A model generated the notes under the pieces. That model saw only the letters and a program-made list of their open reading frames with translations, searched no databases and was not told the origin of the DNA. From Akkermansiaceae bacterium UBA985 (GTDB lineage Bacteria > Verrucomicrobiota > Verrucomicrobiia > Verrucomicrobiales > Akkermansiaceae), in assembly GCA_002292185.1 (NCBI GenBank), contig DBBL01000118.1, positions 1-10,099 of the forward strand: 10,099 nt of DNA. The letters are read 5' to 3'. The position numbers and the translations under genes were made by a program. Positions 8,617-10,099 of the stretch are shown piece after piece (position 1 is the first letter of the stretch; each line of letters starts with the position of its first letter).

Positions 8617-9924
8617 TCATGAAGTAGTTTCAGCTTCAGGGTGCTCAGCGATCACGGGACTTATTTCCTCCTGCATTTTGCGTTCCCAAATATAGCGTCT
8701 GAATAATACTTTGATCGCTGCGGTCATAGGGACGGCTAGCAGAGCTCCGATAAATCCGCCGAGTAAAAGTGACCAGAACAACATCGAGAAGATGACGGTC
8801 ATGGGGTGTAGTCCCACCGAGTCACCAACAATTTTTGGAGCTGTCAGCAAAGAGTTGATTTGCTGCACAACAAGGAAGATAGCGACGACAGCAAGGACAT
8901 ACGCCCATGGGCTACTGCCGAGGAAGTTCTGATTATCGATGTGGCCGAAATGAACAAAGGCAATAAGGCATGCGGGTATTAAGCAAATGATATTGCCGAT
9001 GTAGGGAATCACGCCAAGCACGGCCATGGCTAGGCCAATGACAAGCGCGTAGGGCAGGCCGAAAATCCATAACGCGATACCAACCAAAATCCCGTCGATA
9101 AACGCTACCAACATCTGGCCACGAAAAAAGGAAATCAGGTAGCCGTTGATTTCTTGCAAAGAGTCTACGACTTCGTTCTTGAATCGTGATGCCTTCAAGG
9201 GGACATATTCGTGCCAGTGTGCCTTAATGCTAGAGCTTTCCTTGAGGAAGTAATAAAGATAGATGGGTGCCATGACGAAGCCGATGGTAAGGCCAAGCAT
9301 GCCCAATATTTTCGACGAGCCTTCGCTGAACCAGCCGGTTACTGTCTGGGCGATTTGGGCAGCATACTTGGAGATCAGAAACTGCCAGCGATACTGGTAG
9401 TCGGGTTTGGCGTAGGCATCACCATTGGCAGTTTGCACCACCACGTCGGTGGTTATTGCCTCCGTTTCAATATGCGTAGCTCCTGTCTCTGGGTTTACTT
9501 TCTCAGAGGCGTAATTAATCAGCGGCTTGAGCCATGGAGCATCTTTTACCTCAGTCATGGCTGTTGTTGCCTTGCGAGCTATTTCCTCTTTGTCGTGGAA
9601 AGCGTCTGAGACCTGCTTGGCAATGGGAGGGGCGATCAAGAAGCCAAGAGCAGTGAGTAAAATGACAAATGAGGCGAATACCGTAATGACGGCCTTGAGT
9701 CGGGATAAACCTCTGTGCTGTAGCCAGGTGACGATCGGGTCCAGTAAATAAGCGACAATACCAGCCACGGCGAGAGGCACGAGGACGGGTTGAAGATAGC
9801 CGAGGGTTTTTCCAGCGAGCCAGATAAGTCCGACGATGAGGATGCCGATGACCAGGATAGCAATGCCGGTGAGAGCTCGCCAGATGGTTTTACTTTGGAA
9901 GCGTGTCGGATATTTAGGAGTCAC
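8617..9924 (-). CDS. AI-2E/PerM family membrane permease
   Basis: This is an inner-membrane protein of the AI-2E transporter (PF01594, PerM/YdiK-like) family. Members have been linked to autoinducer-2 export or Na+/H+ antiport, so the substrate here is unknown. It is 435 aa. There are hydrophobic pairs at about 18-65, a helix at 78-101, a long hydrophilic stretch about 102-190 that is probably extracytoplasmic, a helix near 207-226, and a cluster of helices about 265-405. Family strings are FFRGQMLVAFIDG (267-279), AVLGVIPYIGN (301-311) and PKIVGDSVGLHP (363-374). The start is the GTG at 9924; an in-frame TGA lies only one codon further upstream, so no longer form is possible. AGGA (9937-9934), nine bases before the GTG, is the only Shine-Dalgarno-like site in the window. 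It ends with TGA, 95 bp before dsbD. Confidence 0.92.
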   Translation of the reverse strand: MTPKYPTRFQSKTIWRALTGIAILVIGILIVGLIWLAGKTLGYLQPVLVPLAVAGIVAYLLDPIVTWLQHRGLSRLKAVITVFASFVILLTALGFLIAPPIAKQVSDAFHDKEEIARKATTAMTEVKDAPWLKPLINYASEKVNPETGATHIETEAITTDVVVQTANGDAYAKPDYQYRWQFLISKYAAQIAQTVTGWFSEGSSKILGMLGLTIGFVMAPIYLYYFLKESSSIKAHWHEYVPLKASRFKNEVVDSLQEINGYLISFFRGQMLVAFIDGILVGIALWIFGLPYALVIGLAMAVLGVIPYIGNIICLIPACLIAFVHFGHIDNQNFLGSSPWAYVLAVVAIFLVVQQINSLLTAPKIVGDSVGLHPMTVIFSMLFWSLLLGGFIGALLAVPMTAAIKVLFRRYIWERKMQEEISPVIAEHPEAETTS

Positions 9925-10066
9925 AAGTCAAAATCCTAATAACCGAGTGGAAAATTGCGATGGTAAAATCGCGCGAAAATGGAATCTTATGCTGGCACCA
10001 AGCTTGAGGCGAACCTCTCTCATAGGGCAGTCAGCACATCGCGTAGGGGATCTGGCACGATAGCGC

Positions 10067-10099
10067 AGGACAGGAGAGGGCAGAAGAGGACAGGAGAGG
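10067..10099. repeat. 13-bp direct repeat at the right edge
   Basis: The purine-rich unit AGGACAGGAGAGG occurs at 10067-10079 and again at 10087-10099, with a period of 20 bases, and the second copy ends exactly with the window. It may be the start of a longer tandem array. The rest of 9925-10066 holds the permease leader; I see no convincing gene there. Minus-strand frames are open to the edge, but their predicted peptides (rich in Ser, Cys and Arg) do not look like any family. Confidence 0.5.

Noticed and set aside
9928..10099. Minus-strand open frame upstream of the permease gene
   Set aside because: It stays open to the edge and stops next to the GTG, but its Arg- and Ser-rich peptide resembles no protein family and part of it encodes the direct repeat; probably non-coding.

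Overview
The window carries seven protein genes, all on the minus strand and tightly packed. Read in the direction of transcription they are an AI-2E/PerM-family permease, a DsbD-type membrane thiol-disulfide reductase, a glycogen branching enzyme (glgB), nucleoside diphosphate kinase (ndk), and then, behind a strong intrinsic terminator, succinate dehydrogenase/fumarate reductase sdhC-sdhA-sdhB. The sdhB gene runs off the left edge.

The window suggests a Gram-negative bacterium of the Verrucomicrobia/PVC type with moderate GC. This is inference from several traits: the three-subunit b558-type Sdh with a five-helix cytochrome b, the eukaryote-like (GH13_8) branching enzyme, the NVCHASD variant of the Ndk active site, and the near absence of Shine-Dalgarno sequences before start codons. 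No rRNA, tRNA or mobile element is present to settle the taxonomy.

The main discovery is in the DsbD gene. The reading frame is interrupted by one in-frame TGA (6536-6538) exactly where the first cysteine of the CxxC active site of the C-terminal thioredoxin domain should be (Trp-[TGA]-Leu-Leu-Cys). The same frame continues for 87 more codons, completes the thioredoxin fold and ends at a TAA. About 24 nt after the TGA lies an 8-bp stem with a 5-base CGUGU loop, which has the shape and position of a bacterial SECIS element. I therefore read 6272-8521 as one 749-residue selenoprotein, a DsbD whose periplasmic thioredoxin domain uses a Sec-x-x-Cys (ULLC) pair. An automatic annotator would call a truncated 661-aa DsbD plus an orphan fragment of about 78 aa. 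TGA also serves as an ordinary stop for the permease gene in this window, so a general code change is unlikely.

Layout: 1-3552 sdhCAB (respiration/TCA cycle); 3553-3719 the sdh leader with a possible promoter, then the terminator of ndk; 3720-6206 ndk and glgB; 6207-6271 a short gap with a weak hairpin; 6272-8521 the Sec-DsbD; 8617-9924 the permease; 9925-10099 a non-coding end with a 13-bp direct repeat. The central genes are not an obvious pathway. Close spacing and one shared strand suggest partial co-transcription down to the terminator at 3652-3692.
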